In this document: positions 31,030 to 40,883 of the stretch, piece after piece
Position numbering within the stretch: the stretch's first letter is position 1
Layout: the number at the start of each line of letters is the position of its first letter
Assembly: GCA_035626515.1 (NCBI GenBank)
Contig: DASPNM010000035.1
Location: 248,001-312,000 of the forward strand
DNA length: 64,000 bases
Source: DASPNM01 sp035626515
GTDB taxonomy: Bacteria; Bacteroidota; Bacteroidia; Chitinophagales; Chitinophagaceae
Direction of reading: 5' to 3'
Translations under genes and position numbers: made by a program
Notes under the pieces: model-generated
The model's input: only the letters and a program-made list of their open reading frames with translations
The model's database searches: none
Told to the model about the DNA's origin: nothing

Positions 31030-32556
31030 TTATTTAATGTAATAGATAAGAGACGGCGCGGAAGCGGTCCTTCCGTCCGGTTGTCTTACCCTGATATTAT
31101 CAATTGTTACCAATTTTCCTGGTTTCACATGCGTGTTGATCGCGGTGCGAACTGCGCCTTCAAACGCGTTACCCTGCACAGGCACCGAAACGATGTCCCC
31201 GTCGTCGGTATCACAGGTAAACGTAAAGCTCACCACCTGGTATTGAAGCTCGAACGGGAAGTTCTTGATACCGGCCGCTACACCCCCCTGTGCGCGGAAC
31301 GCACCTGCGGTCATGTTCGCACCGCTGGGCTGACCACCCACATACGCCTGCGATTCCGGAATGGTGCGTACGCGGAACTGGGCAGCGCCCGCCAGCTTCC
31401 CATCCACCATCACGTTGATCCGGACGTCATCGGCCACGCTGTTCACGCGGGCGATGTACTTACCCGGGCCGACCCGGGTGAGGGAGCCTTGGGTAATGCT
31501 GGCCTGCACCTTGTCGTCCCCGCCGCCGCTGGCCGCAATGGTGACCGGGTTGTCCACTCCTATATAAAGAACATTCATTTTGTCCAAAGCGATGGACGCG
31601 TTGGCCGAGCCAACCGTATATTCAACGTTCTTTTCAATAGTTTGTTGCACACCATTTTGATCCTTAAACGAAATTCGAACCGGAACGCTCCGGCTGCCAA
31701 CGCCACCGGCCTGCATTTTAAGAACGGCCTGGCCGTCCGGCCCAATCGGAACATTTTGTCCGCCAATTGTGATGCTGGGAAGTGCAGCCTTACTAAACGC
31801 ACCAACGCCTGCCGTAATCTCGAGCTCCTGGCCGGGCATCAAATAGGTTGAGTTTTGACCCACAATCGCCGCATAAGTGTCGAATATTACTTCCACTTTA
31901 CCGACTTGTTCGTGGCAAAATTGCACTAACCTATTCTCAGTAGTCCTTACATCATTTTGAAACTTACTTAGGATGGTTAATGCGGCGACGGTTGGAACCA
32001 TATGGAAGTAGGCTCTTTCCCATGTTTTGTTTGACTTGCTTTGTGTTCTTGGTATTTCCAGGTCTATGGGTAAGCTCGCGCGAAATGCGGAATCGATTTT
32101 AGGATCAATCTTAGTAAGTATGTTGGCCTTGTACTCGGTCAACATCTGAAGTAATTTCTTGCCTTCTCCTTTGTCAACGAACATCCTGGTGGCGATATCG
32201 AGATTGTCCGACTTAAAGCTTCTCTTAGTGATATCCCCTCCCGCAAGCCTGATGATTTCATCCTTTTTGCTTTGAATATAATTGTAGATCGCCGCCGAAT
32301 ACTGCTGCACTGCCTGCGCTTTGGGATACCAGATGTTTGCTCTTTCGGCCGTCTCCGGTGTCCTCATTTTATCCTGCAATGATTTCAAAATTGCTGACGT
32401 CGAGGTATTCACCGTGGTATTGGTAGTTTCCAAACTCTTATTAACCGTTTTAAAGGCGTTGAGGATCTCAGACGACACGTTCAGGGCCAGCAGGGCCGTC
32501 AGAACGAGGTACATCATGTTGATCATCTTTTGCCGGGGCTCGCGAGGTAAAGCCAT
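31030..32556 (-). CDS. gldM: Type IX secretion motor protein GldM
   Basis: A 508-residue protein with the near-invariant start EPRQKMINMMYLVLTALLAL, a single N-terminal membrane helix, then a long periplasmic part of four tandem domains ending in a beta-rich region. With GldL it forms the proton-driven rotary motor of type IX secretion and gliding; the periplasmic shaft reaches the GldK/GldN ring. Length is typical. It lies 77 bases after gldL. Confidence 0.97.
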   Translation of the reverse strand: MALPREPRQKMINMMYLVLTALLALNVSSEILNAFKTVNKSLETTNTTVNTSTSAILKSLQDKMRTPETAERANIWYPKAQAVQQYSAAIYNYIQSKKDEIIRLAGGDITKRSFKSDNLDIATRMFVDKGEGKKLLQMLTEYKANILTKIDPKIDSAFRASLPIDLEIPRTQSKSNKTWERAYFHMVPTVAALTILSKFQNDVRTTENRLVQFCHEQVGKVEVIFDTYAAIVGQNSTYLMPGQELEITAGVGAFSKAALPSITIGGQNVPIGPDGQAVLKMQAGGVGSRSVPVRISFKDQNGVQQTIEKNVEYTVGSANASIALDKMNVLYIGVDNPVTIAASGGGDDKVQASITQGSLTRVGPGKYIARVNSVADDVRINVMVDGKLAGAAQFRVRTIPESQAYVGGQPSGANMTAGAFRAQGGVAAGIKNFPFELQYQVVSFTFTCDTDDGDIVSVPVQGNAFEGAVRTAINTHVKPGKLVTIDNIRVRQPDGRTASAPSLIYYIK

Positions 32557-32633
32557 GACGAGTTATAGGTTTATTTTGTTTTTAATGTTCTTAAAATCAT
32601 GGATACGGACCCTGAAATGAACACGTCGGTTTT

Positions 32634-33452
32634 TTACCGGCCCCCTCCCTGCATCGCGCTCAACATATTGCCGTAGATCGAATTCAGGCGCCCCAGGTTG
32701 TTCGCCAAAAGCGCGATCTGGTCGTGCGCTTTGCGTGCGTCGGCCACGCTCCCTTCCATCGCCTGTGATGCCTGCACCAGGTTGCTGTAAAACTGGTTCA
32801 TCGCCTTCAGGTGATTGTTGGTATCCTGCAACTCCAGCTCATAGATCGTGTTGAGCGAGGAAAGATTTTTCGTGAGCACCTGTACCTGCTCGTGGAATTG
32901 CTTGGTTCCCTCGGCGGCACTGTTGAAGTGCTGCATGCTGGTGGCCGCGCCCATGTACGCATCTTTCATCGTAGTCAACGCGGTCGTGGCTTCGCGGGTC
33001 TTAGCTGTGTAATCGGTAGTAGCAGAAACGACATCGGTAATGTCCGACATCTTGTCTACAGTATTTCCAAGTTTCTTAAAGTTTTCGCTCAGTCGCCCCA
33101 AATTAGCGGGAGTGATATCGGCCTCGCGCAGCATGTCCTCAAGCTTGGTCAGTGCAGGATTGCCTGTAGCATTCGGAAGCACCAGTGGGGTGGGCTTGAA
33201 ATCCGGGTCCAGATCGGGGTGTTTGTTAATATCCGGAAAATAACGCTGCCAGTGTGGTTCTTCCGGCGGAGGAACCATGAATGCCATCACCAGGAACACG
33301 ATCACCTCAGACAGCAGTCCAATTGTGATCATTTCGTCTGCCAGCGGCCAGTGACGGATCTTAAACAAGGCACCGAGAATAACCACCGCGGCAAAAAAAG
33401 CGAAGATGAAATTGAGAACAATCTGCCCATGGTGGGTCTTGAAGAAACGCAT
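32634..33452 (-). CDS. gldL: Type IX secretion motor protein GldL
   Basis: A 272-residue inner membrane protein with two N-terminal helices. The KIRHWP motif (K31, H34) and E49 in the second helix match the conserved charged residues proposed to carry protons in GldL. A long cytoplasmic coiled-coil region (about 90-270) follows. It forms a pentamer around GldM helices in known structures of the family. The 98-base gap after gldK holds no visible terminator. Confidence 0.95.
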   Translation of the reverse strand: MRFFKTHHGQIVLNFIFAFFAAVVILGALFKIRHWPLADEMITIGLLSEVIVFLVMAFMVPPPEEPHWQRYFPDINKHPDLDPDFKPTPLVLPNATGNPALTKLEDMLREADITPANLGRLSENFKKLGNTVDKMSDITDVVSATTDYTAKTREATTALTTMKDAYMGAATSMQHFNSAAEGTKQFHEQVQVLTKNLSSLNTIYELELQDTNNHLKAMNQFYSNLVQASQAMEGSVADARKAHDQIALLANNLGRLNSIYGNMLSAMQGGGR

Positions 33453-33550
33453 AACGTGTTCGTTTTACAGGTTATTAAATTTAAAAAGTGGCCAGTTAGT
33501 TTTTTTGAAAACTGTTTTCACAAAGAAGGCCGTCAGATTTCCTGGTCTCA

Positions 33551-34870
33551 TTATTTGCCGCGACGTCCTTTGAGCGGAGCCGCCGGTAAGTCAATTACAC
33601 TGCGAAATCCGACATACGATTTGGCTGAATCCTGGTATTCGTAGGTGCTGGTTCCCGTCTGCAGGTAATAACCCACATCTTTCCAGCTCCCGCCGCGGAT
33701 GATCTTGCGTTTCATCAGGGGAGGATCATCATCCTTGGCATTCCAGCGAACATCAGGGTTCATATCGTGTTGGAAGTTGTTTCTGCCTTCGTAGTAGATG
33801 GAGGAAGTCCACTCTGCCACGTTGCCCGACATGCAATACAGACCGTAATCATTCGGCCAGTAAGCATCGGCCCGCACAGTGTAAAAGCCGCCGTCCTCCG
33901 GATAATTACCGCGTCCGGGCTTGAAATTGGCCATGAGGCATCCCTTCTTGTTGCGTAGGTAATAATTACCCCAGGGAAACATAGACTGTGAACGTCCGCC
34001 GCGGGCTGCATATTCCCACTGCGCTTCGGTCGGGAGACGGAAGTCAGACTCCTGGGTTCTTTTCTTTGAATCAAGCCAGCTGTTGAGGTAATGCGTTCTC
34101 CATTCGCAGAAAGCCGTTGCCTGCTTCCAGTTCACGCCCACAACGGGATAATTCCCGAAAGCCGGGTGCGAGAAGTAGCGCTTGGTCATCGGCTCGTTGT
34201 AGGAATAAGCGAAATCCCGGATCCAGACGAGCGTGTCGGGGGCGATCGGAGTATCTTTCTTGATGATGAATTTCGAACGGGGCTTTCCGGCATTCTCACG
34301 TTTCGCGGCTTCCTTGAGATCGAAAATCTCGGAATGATAGATGAGCTTGCTTGCGTCAATCTCTTTTCTGCCGTCAATTCTGTCTTCGGGCGAAAGAATC
34401 AGGTCGGTCTGTGCCAGCTGCTCGATGACCTTCGGGTCATTCCACTTCACCGTTTTCATCTTGGCCCAGTCTACGTATTCATTGCCATCAGCTCCTGCCT
34501 TCACGTATTGCAGCCGGCGGGCGGCGATAGAATCCCGCACCCAATAGACAAACTGGCGATATTCGTTGTTCGTAATTTCGGTAGCATCCATCCAGAAACC
34601 GCTGATGGAGACCGAGCGGTTTCTTGCGCTGAAAGCGAAAGCAGGATCCTCATCGCTGGGACCCATGTGGAAAGTACCCTGTGGCACATAGACCATGCCC
34701 GGCGGACGCGGCAGCGTATACTTGCTTCCGGGGGCAATTCCATGCACCTGGCCGTCATTCGGCAGACTCCCACCTTTGCCTTTGCTCTTCTTTCCCAGAA
34801 TTCCGCAACTGCCGAGCATAAACACTGCAGCAAATGCCATCAGGGCATAGTAAAGGTTTTTCATTTTCAT
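33551..34870 (-). CDS. gldK: Type IX secretion lipoprotein GldK
   Basis: A 439-residue lipoprotein (lipobox LGSC, Cys 22) with a formylglycine-generating-enzyme-like fold. Typical segments are PPGMVYVPQGTFHMG, WMDATEITNNEYRQFVYW, RLPTEAQWEYAARGG and YCMSGNVAEWT. In GldK/PorK this fold is structural: the protein forms the outer-membrane ring with GldN. I chose the ATG at 34870. It is the first gene of gldKLMN, with a -7 box 20 bases before the start. Confidence 0.95.
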   Translation of the reverse strand: MKMKNLYYALMAFAAVFMLGSCGILGKKSKGKGGSLPNDGQVHGIAPGSKYTLPRPPGMVYVPQGTFHMGPSDEDPAFAFSARNRSVSISGFWMDATEITNNEYRQFVYWVRDSIAARRLQYVKAGADGNEYVDWAKMKTVKWNDPKVIEQLAQTDLILSPEDRIDGRKEIDASKLIYHSEIFDLKEAAKRENAGKPRSKFIIKKDTPIAPDTLVWIRDFAYSYNEPMTKRYFSHPAFGNYPVVGVNWKQATAFCEWRTHYLNSWLDSKKRTQESDFRLPTEAQWEYAARGGRSQSMFPWGNYYLRNKKGCLMANFKPGRGNYPEDGGFYTVRADAYWPNDYGLYCMSGNVAEWTSSIYYEGRNNFQHDMNPDVRWNAKDDDPPLMKRKIIRGGSWKDVGYYLQTGTSTYEYQDSAKSYVGFRSVIDLPAAPLKGRRGK

Positions 34871-34889
34871 ACACTTAAAGGGTATTGGG

Positions 34890-34897
34890 CAAATATA
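34890..34897 (-). promoter_or_regulatory. -7 promoter box of gldKLMN, TATATTTG
   Basis: An exact TAnnTTTG match 19-20 bases before the gldK ATG; it is the likely promoter of the secretion operon. Confidence 0.6.
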
Positions 34898-35030
34898 AGA
34901 TTTTGAGCTTTTCTCAGCCACAACATTAATATTTATTTTTCGTGATACATAGTGAGTTTTACGGGGTAAATTCCCAAACGGAAACCAGGCTGTTTTTATT
35001 GCATTAACTCAAAATTAATTGTGGGCTCTT

Positions 35031-37079
35031 TCAGTTGGCTTTCAGAGCCCTAAGCCCGGCAATTCCGGTCACCGGCCGCTGACAGCTGTAGTTCCGGCAC
35101 AACCAGATTTGGGCTGTCGCTCCACCGGCCTTTCCCGCGAGTAATGGAAACGACTGTTCGCCCTGCTCCGTTGCCATGATCACGCGGTGAGGAAGGTATT
35201 CCCCAAGCAATTCGCGGAGAAGATCACGGGCTCCCTCCCCGGTGACCGCGATTTCGTCCGTACCCCACGCCAGTTCCTGCAGCAGACAGGCCCAAAACCC
35301 GAAAGATGTCGGGTAGCGGATGACCACCTGGCTGAGCGAGCGCAACATTTTTTCGCTTCGCTCGCGCCACGCCGGCTGGTCGAACAAAATTGAAAGCTGG
35401 TGCAGGTTCAGAGCCATTACCGAATTTCCCGAAGGGGTGGCACCGTCGTAAATTTCTTTCTTGCGGAGGATAACGTCCTTCTGACCCTCCATCGTGTAAA
35501 AAAAGAATCCGCTTTCAGCCTCAGAAAAGCAATCCATCACAAATTCGGTGAGTTCCCTGGCCTTTTGCAGCCACGTCGCATCGGCAGATATTTCCTGAAG
35601 ATGGATCAATGCCGAGATCAGGAAAGCGTAATCATCGAGGAAGGCCGGAAATTTCGCCCGGCCCTGCTTCCAGGTGTGCTGCAGCCCCCGGTCGGCCGAA
35701 AAACTCTTCAAAAGAAACTGCATGTTTTCCAGCGCGAGTTTGCGATAAGTTTCTTCACCGGTTGCCGCAAAGGCTTTGCTGCAGGCGATATTCATCAGCG
35801 CGTTCCATCCGAGCAACACCTTGTCGTCGAGCAATGGTCGCGGCCTTTGTTCTCTTGCTTCGAGCAGCTTCCGTATCAGCGGCCGGGTGAGCGCGTCGAG
35901 TTCTTCCACACTCATCTTCCTGTCTGCCGCAAACTCCGGCTTAGGTTTTTTCATCCGCGGAATGTTTTTCCCGGCAGCGCCATGGCCCTCCACCCAGTTG
36001 CCCGTTTCCGTGATGTCTAAAAAAGCGCAGAATAATTCCGCGTCGGCGCCCAGCAATTCCTCTACTTCTCTGCGCGACCAGACATAGAACTTGCCTTCCT
36101 CGCCTTCGCTGTCCGCGTCAAGCGCTGAATAAAATCCACCTGACGCATCAGTCAGCTCCCGATTTACAAATTCCATCGTTTCCACGATTACTCTACGGTA
36201 TTCAGGATCCCGCGTGAGCTGGAAAGCTTCGCTGTAAACCGCCACCAGCAGGGCATTGTCGTAAAGCATTTTTTCGAAATGCGGCACCAGCCATTCTGTA
36301 TCCGTGGAATAGCGTGCGAAGCCGCCCCCGATCTGATCGTAGATACCGCCCTGCAGCATCTTATCAAGACTCAGACGCGCCTGTTGAAGCGCTTCACTGT
36401 TGCCGGTAACGGCATGGTGGCGAAGCAGGAACAGGATGCTGAATGTCTGCGGAAATTTCGGAGCGCGTCCAAAACCGCCCCATTCGCGGTCAGCCTGCTT
36501 CATGAGGTTTTCGAACGTTTCACTCACCTGGGCTTTGCCGAGCTCGCCACCCGAATGAAATCCAAAACGGTTGGCCTGCAGCAGGTGTTCCGTCAGGTTT
36601 TCGGCCTGCGCATCGATCTCATGCCGGCGGTCGCGGAAGGCTTCGCTGACCGCGGCCAGCACTTCCTTCCACGATGTACGATTAAAAGCGCGCCTGGGGG
36701 GAAAATACGTTCCCCCAAAAAACGGTTTGCCTTCGGGGGTTAGAAAAACATTCAGCGGCCAGCCACCGCTCCCGGCAATCGCCTGCACCGCGTCCATGTA
36801 AATATGATCGAGATCGGGCCGCTCCTCCCGGTCGATCTTGATGTTGACGAAGTGTTCATTCATCAGCGCTGCCGTTTCTTCGTCCTCAAAACTTTCCCTT
36901 TCCATCACATGGCACCAGTGGCAGGCCGCATAGCCTATGCTGACCAATACCGGCTTGTTCTCCCGGCGCGCTTTCTCTAATGCTTCTTCGCCCCAGGGAT
37001 ACCAGTCCACCGGGTTGTGGGCATGCTGCAGCAGGTAAGGACTGCTTTCATGAATGAGCCTGTTGGTATGGGGCGGCAT
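35031..37079 (-). CDS. YyaL-type protein: thioredoxin-like domain plus alpha/alpha barrel
   Basis: A 682-residue protein. The N-terminal DUF255 thioredoxin-like domain carries SSPYLLQHAHNPVDWYPWGE and the CHWCHVM motif, followed by IKIDREERPDLD and GGWPLNVFLTPEGKPFFGG. The long C-terminal part looks like an (alpha/alpha)6 toroid of the kind found in carbohydrate epimerases. This is the family of YyaL and human SPATA20; its reaction is unknown. No signal peptide, so cytoplasmic. Confidence 0.93.
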   Translation of the reverse strand: MPPHTNRLIHESSPYLLQHAHNPVDWYPWGEEALEKARRENKPVLVSIGYAACHWCHVMERESFEDEETAALMNEHFVNIKIDREERPDLDHIYMDAVQAIAGSGGWPLNVFLTPEGKPFFGGTYFPPRRAFNRTSWKEVLAAVSEAFRDRRHEIDAQAENLTEHLLQANRFGFHSGGELGKAQVSETFENLMKQADREWGGFGRAPKFPQTFSILFLLRHHAVTGNSEALQQARLSLDKMLQGGIYDQIGGGFARYSTDTEWLVPHFEKMLYDNALLVAVYSEAFQLTRDPEYRRVIVETMEFVNRELTDASGGFYSALDADSEGEEGKFYVWSRREVEELLGADAELFCAFLDITETGNWVEGHGAAGKNIPRMKKPKPEFAADRKMSVEELDALTRPLIRKLLEAREQRPRPLLDDKVLLGWNALMNIACSKAFAATGEETYRKLALENMQFLLKSFSADRGLQHTWKQGRAKFPAFLDDYAFLISALIHLQEISADATWLQKARELTEFVMDCFSEAESGFFFYTMEGQKDVILRKKEIYDGATPSGNSVMALNLHQLSILFDQPAWRERSEKMLRSLSQVVIRYPTSFGFWACLLQELAWGTDEIAVTGEGARDLLRELLGEYLPHRVIMATEQGEQSFPLLAGKAGGATAQIWLCRNYSCQRPVTGIAGLRALKAN

Positions 37080-37168
37080 TTCTGAGGCGATACAATGATC
37101 GCACCGAAGTTCGTTACAAATTAGGGAGAAACGCGGTACTCGGCGGTAAGAGGACTGCGGCTTAAACG

Positions 37169-37969
37169 TTACTTTTTCCGGCTGAAGGATGCCAGGTATT
37201 GTTCGAGGGCGGCCACCATGCTGGGAGCCTGGGGCAACGGTGCCTTGATCTCGAGCTTCAAACCCGCATCTTCCACCGCGCGGGAAGTATTGTTCCCGAA
37301 TGCGCCGATCACCGTTCCATTCTGTTTGTACTTCGGAAGGTTATCGAACAGGCTTCTCACCCCGCTTGGCGTGAAGAAACAAATTACGTCGTACTCGGTT
37401 TTGGAAAGAAGTTCCCGCACATCGCTGCTCTGGGTGCGGTACATGAAAGCGAGCGTAAATTCGCAGGCATTCGCCTTCAGCCAGTTTACAATCTCGTTGT
37501 CCTGCTGGTTTTCCGAGCACACGTAAACGAATTTTTCATTCCCCTTGTGCTTGTTGATTGCATCGAACATGCTCTTGTTCGTGCCATCTACGCCGTAAAA
37601 CACCTTGCGCTTGCGATACAGAATGAATTTTTGCAGGTACAGGGCTACCGCTTCGGTAATGCAGAAGTACTTCGTATCCTGGGAAACGGTCACCTTCAGC
37701 TCCTCGCAAATGCGGAAGAAATGATCGATGGCGTTCCGGCTGGTAAAGATCACGCCGGTGTAGTTCTGGATCTCGATCTTTTGTTTGCGAAATTCCTTCC
37801 CCGGAATGGGCATGAGCCGGATAAACGGACAAAAGTCCAGCTCCACATTGTACTTTCTCGCGAGCTCAAAGTAAGGTGATTTGTCGCTTTCGGGCTTCGG
37901 CTGCGTGATCAGGATCTTCTGAATGCTCTTCGGCGCTTGCGCGGCCTTGTTCACCCCGTTCTTTGTCAT
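37169..37969 (-). CDS. hemD: Uroporphyrinogen-III synthase family protein
   Basis: A 266-residue protein (ATG at 37969) with the bilobed HemD pattern: KILITQPKPESDKS at the start, TGVIFTSRNAIDHFF, YVCSENQQDNEI and CFFTPSGVRSLFDNLPKY. The enzyme cyclises hydroxymethylbilane to uroporphyrinogen III in haem and corrin synthesis. HemD sequences diverge widely, so the call rests on these segments and on the neighbour DUF4271, which often accompanies it in Bacteroidota. Confidence 0.85.
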   Translation of the reverse strand: MTKNGVNKAAQAPKSIQKILITQPKPESDKSPYFELARKYNVELDFCPFIRLMPIPGKEFRKQKIEIQNYTGVIFTSRNAIDHFFRICEELKVTVSQDTKYFCITEAVALYLQKFILYRKRKVFYGVDGTNKSMFDAINKHKGNEKFVYVCSENQQDNEIVNWLKANACEFTLAFMYRTQSSDVRELLSKTEYDVICFFTPSGVRSLFDNLPKYKQNGTVIGAFGNNTSRAVEDAGLKLEIKAPLPQAPSMVAALEQYLASFSRKK

Positions 37970-37993
37970 GTGCGGTTCGGCTAAAGTTGGCGG

Positions 37994-38001
37994 CAAAGTT
38001 A
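37994..38001 (-). promoter_or_regulatory. -7 promoter box of hemD, TAACTTTG
   Basis: An exact TAnnTTTG match overlapping the stop of the DUF4271 gene and 24 bases before the hemD ATG. It allows independent transcription of hemD. Confidence 0.45.
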
Positions 38002-39006
38002 AGCACTAATCCGGAAATAAATCAACAACGCCTTGTAAACCAGCAAAACGGGAGCGATCTCAAAAGCGCACAAATAAAGAAAAAAATGAAAGGGATTGAC
38101 TTTGACTTGATTACGAATTACGCTATAAGTTAGAATAAAACGGTATGCCAGCAGGCCGGCGAGCAACGCGAATGAAAGGGTGACGACAGTGTTTCGAAAA
38201 TCACCCGCCGTGAATGCCAGCAGTACTACAAACGGGAGCAACAGTAATCCCGCCATCTTGTTGATCATGAACACCACGAAAAGGTAAGAGTCGGCGGCGT
38301 CGCGCGCCCCAAAAACCCAGCCCGTGGCCTTCAGGCCGAGAAATTTCACCAAGTAAATCGTGGCGAGGCCAAGCATGCAGTACAAATAAAGCAGCCAGAA
38401 GTTTCCGGCAGGGTTGATCCCGAAATGCTCGATCAGGAAGCTCAGATAAAAGCCCCCGCTGATCACAAAAAAAGCATTCAGTAAGATCGAGGGCAGGGGA
38501 TTCTGCAACAATTGCTCTTTGATCTGCCGCTGTTTGATAGTTGTTCGGAAAAAAAGCCGGAACAAGTCTTCGAAATATCGCGGAAACGTTCTCCGGATCA
38601 GTGCGTACAGCAGGAGCAGCAGGATGATCGCGTAGAAAAAAACCTCCCTGCCTTCTGTCACCCGCCTCTCCGGCCGGATCACTCGAACAGGATCGGACCC
38701 AAAACCGAAATAGGGATGATGCCGGAGTACCTGCGAGGCGAGATCAACGAGGCTGTCAGTCCGCCAGTGGGAAGTTGCCGGACGTCTTACAATCTCTATT
38801 TGATCCGGCTCCTCCTTTTCGTTTTCCCGATTGGTGACCCGCTCAGGATCTGCACGCACGATCGAATCACGGTTTTCACGCGGCTTTGCGGTGGAGTCGG
38901 GTCTGGCAAGTGTATCCCTCGGCCGGACGGTATCCTCCTGCGCCCAAGCTGCGTGAACCACAAAGAGCAACAGGAAAAACGAAAGGATATTTTTCGCACC
39001 CGGCAT
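37999..39006 (-). CDS. DUF4271 membrane protein
   Basis: A 335-residue protein with a signal peptide (about 1-22), a charged periplasmic stretch rich in Asp, Arg and Pro (VRPRDTLARPDSTAKP), and six or more membrane helices in the C-terminal two thirds (for example FFYAIILLLLLYALI and NTVVTLSFALLAGLLAYRF). It fits DUF4271, a Bacteroidota family found next to hemD. Function unknown. A TAnnTTTG box lies 7 bases before the ATG. Confidence 0.85.
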   Translation of the reverse strand: MPGAKNILSFFLLLFVVHAAWAQEDTVRPRDTLARPDSTAKPRENRDSIVRADPERVTNRENEKEEPDQIEIVRRPATSHWRTDSLVDLASQVLRHHPYFGFGSDPVRVIRPERRVTEGREVFFYAIILLLLLYALIRRTFPRYFEDLFRLFFRTTIKQRQIKEQLLQNPLPSILLNAFFVISGGFYLSFLIEHFGINPAGNFWLLYLYCMLGLATIYLVKFLGLKATGWVFGARDAADSYLFVVFMINKMAGLLLLPFVVLLAFTAGDFRNTVVTLSFALLAGLLAYRFILTYSVIRNQVKVNPFHFFLYLCAFEIAPVLLVYKALLIYFRISA

Positions 39007-39013
39007 GACGAAA

Positions 39014-39021
39014 CAAAAATA
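39014..39021 (-). promoter_or_regulatory. -7 promoter box of DUF4271 gene, TATTTTTG
   Basis: An exact TAnnTTTG match with 7 bases to the ATG, giving a leader of at most a few bases. Confidence 0.55.
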
Positions 39022-39040
39022 TCCAAGCCGCGAGCGAGTT

Positions 39041-40831
39041 TTAAAAATAATTCACGAAACCTACGTGAATCTTCGACTGGCGAAGGTTGAAGTCCGTGTC
39101 GCTGCGACGCCCCACCGCCCAGGCGATGTGAAAAATTCCCGGGCGGGTTTCGAAAGCAAGTCCCACCCCGGTGCCGATATACCCATAATCCATTCGCGAG
39201 GTGTTGGTCTTTTGCCGGCCCCATCCCCCATCCACCAGGGCGTAAAAGAATGAATTCTGGCCGACGAGATACCGGTATTCAATAGTACCAACGGCAAAAT
39301 GCGAGAGGTACTGGCTTTCCTCGTCGAACCCACGAAGCATTTTGAATCCGCCTACCTGGAAAAGTTCGTTGCGGAAAATAGAGGCACTTTCAAGCAAACC
39401 GGCCTGCACGCCTGTCTTAAACGTACTTCTTTTACCCAGCGGGAAATAACGCGCACCGCCGGCGCGTAATTTCAGCTGGTAGGTGTTTAGTCGTACCGTG
39501 TCGTAAAGTTTTTCAAAATTGAAACCCGGGTCCGAAGGATCCTTCAGCTCGGTCACCAAATTGTTTTTCCGGATCTTCCTGGAGCCGATCGCGGTCATCA
39601 GATTCAACTCCATTCCGCTTCTCGGGTTCAGCCGATAATCCGTGTTGTTAAAATCGTACGCCACGCCCATGTTGAGCACGCTCACGTCCACCTCTGCCGG
39701 CAGTTTACGGGTTTGCAGCACCAGTGCCCGGTTGATGCCGTTCACGATCGTCTGAAAACGTTGCAGGAAGACAGTTCCGTTTTGGTTGCGCCCAACCTGG
39801 TATTGCGCTCCCGCCTGCAGGTTGATGTTGACAAAGGTTGTGTCCTTGCGAAAGATGTCGAAACCCAGATCGAGGCCCCAGGCAGAGCGCAACACGTACG
39901 GGTGCTGGTAGGATAATTGCAATCGTTGCGAGTTTACCTGGAGCTGCTGCCAGTTGAGTCCGATGGCTTCCCCTTCCCCGAGCAAATTTCTCAGGTGAAT
40001 GTTCGCCTCGCCGGTAATAAGAAGCTTGCGGTTGGCGAGCTGATCATTGTTTGGCAGAAACCCGATAAGCACATTCACCTGGCTGCTCTTTTTCGGGCGG
40101 AGGTAGAGGTTCAGCACGGACCCGGTACCCAGCATCGTAAGATCCGGAGGCTGCTCTTCCTCGAGATAAGGCAGCTGCCGGATGCGGCGACTCACAGACT
40201 GCAGTTTTTCTTTGCTGTAAATGCTGCCATTCGGCAGATCGAGATAACGCTGCAAATACTGATTCGAAATGCGTACGTTACCGTAAACCCGGAGGCTGTC
40301 GATTTTGTAAAGAGGTCCGCGGTTTACTTTCAGCAGTCCCGAAACTTCTCCTTCCCTCACGCGCACACTGTCCAGGTAGACCCGCGCGAAAGGATAACCA
40401 CGGTTTTCATAATAATCCAGGAGCCTTGCCTGCAGGTGGTACACCCGTTCAAAATTCACGGGCCTTTCGCGTAACTCATTGTCTCTCCAGCCGGCCTGCT
40501 GGAGAGCAGGCGTTTCAATTCCTTCCGCGCGCAACACCGCCCAGCGGTAAGCTTCTCCGAGATAGAGATGAATCAACGCGTGCGTTGAGTCATAACGAAC
40601 ACTATCGATCGAAGCAGTGATGTATCCCCGCCCTTGCAGCAGGTCGGGCAGCTTCGTGAGATACTCTTCAAGTTCGCTAACCGACGGAAATGTTGTCTGT
40701 AATCCCAGCCGCTGCACCTGAACACTGTCCCGGTCTACCGGACGGATTCTCAGCTCGTACGTTTGCTGCGCGCTGCCCGCGAGGGAAAGCAAGCACAGAA
40801 GAGCCGATATTTGCAGGCAATTTCTTCCCAT
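39041..40831 (-). CDS. POTRA and Omp85-type outer membrane protein (BamA/TamA family)
   Basis: A 596-residue protein with a signal peptide (about 1-22), then POTRA-like repeats (about 25-240, for example YKIDSLRVYGNVRISNQYLQRYLDL), and an Omp85-type barrel ending in RQSKIHVGFVNYF with terminal Phe. It is shorter than BamA (usually above 750 residues in this phylum), so it is more likely a TamA-like or accessory Omp85 protein than the essential assembly factor. It is monocistronic and divergent from hemW. Confidence 0.85.
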   Translation of the reverse strand: MGRNCLQISALLCLLSLAGSAQQTYELRIRPVDRDSVQVQRLGLQTTFPSVSELEEYLTKLPDLLQGRGYITASIDSVRYDSTHALIHLYLGEAYRWAVLRAEGIETPALQQAGWRDNELRERPVNFERVYHLQARLLDYYENRGYPFARVYLDSVRVREGEVSGLLKVNRGPLYKIDSLRVYGNVRISNQYLQRYLDLPNGSIYSKEKLQSVSRRIRQLPYLEEEQPPDLTMLGTGSVLNLYLRPKKSSQVNVLIGFLPNNDQLANRKLLITGEANIHLRNLLGEGEAIGLNWQQLQVNSQRLQLSYQHPYVLRSAWGLDLGFDIFRKDTTFVNINLQAGAQYQVGRNQNGTVFLQRFQTIVNGINRALVLQTRKLPAEVDVSVLNMGVAYDFNNTDYRLNPRSGMELNLMTAIGSRKIRKNNLVTELKDPSDPGFNFEKLYDTVRLNTYQLKLRAGGARYFPLGKRSTFKTGVQAGLLESASIFRNELFQVGGFKMLRGFDEESQYLSHFAVGTIEYRYLVGQNSFFYALVDGGWGRQKTNTSRMDYGYIGTGVGLAFETRPGIFHIAWAVGRRSDTDFNLRQSKIHVGFVNYF

Positions 40832-40883
40832 GGGTCTTCGCGGATCAGAGCGGAGTTAAAAATATTCATTAAATCCGAATCGG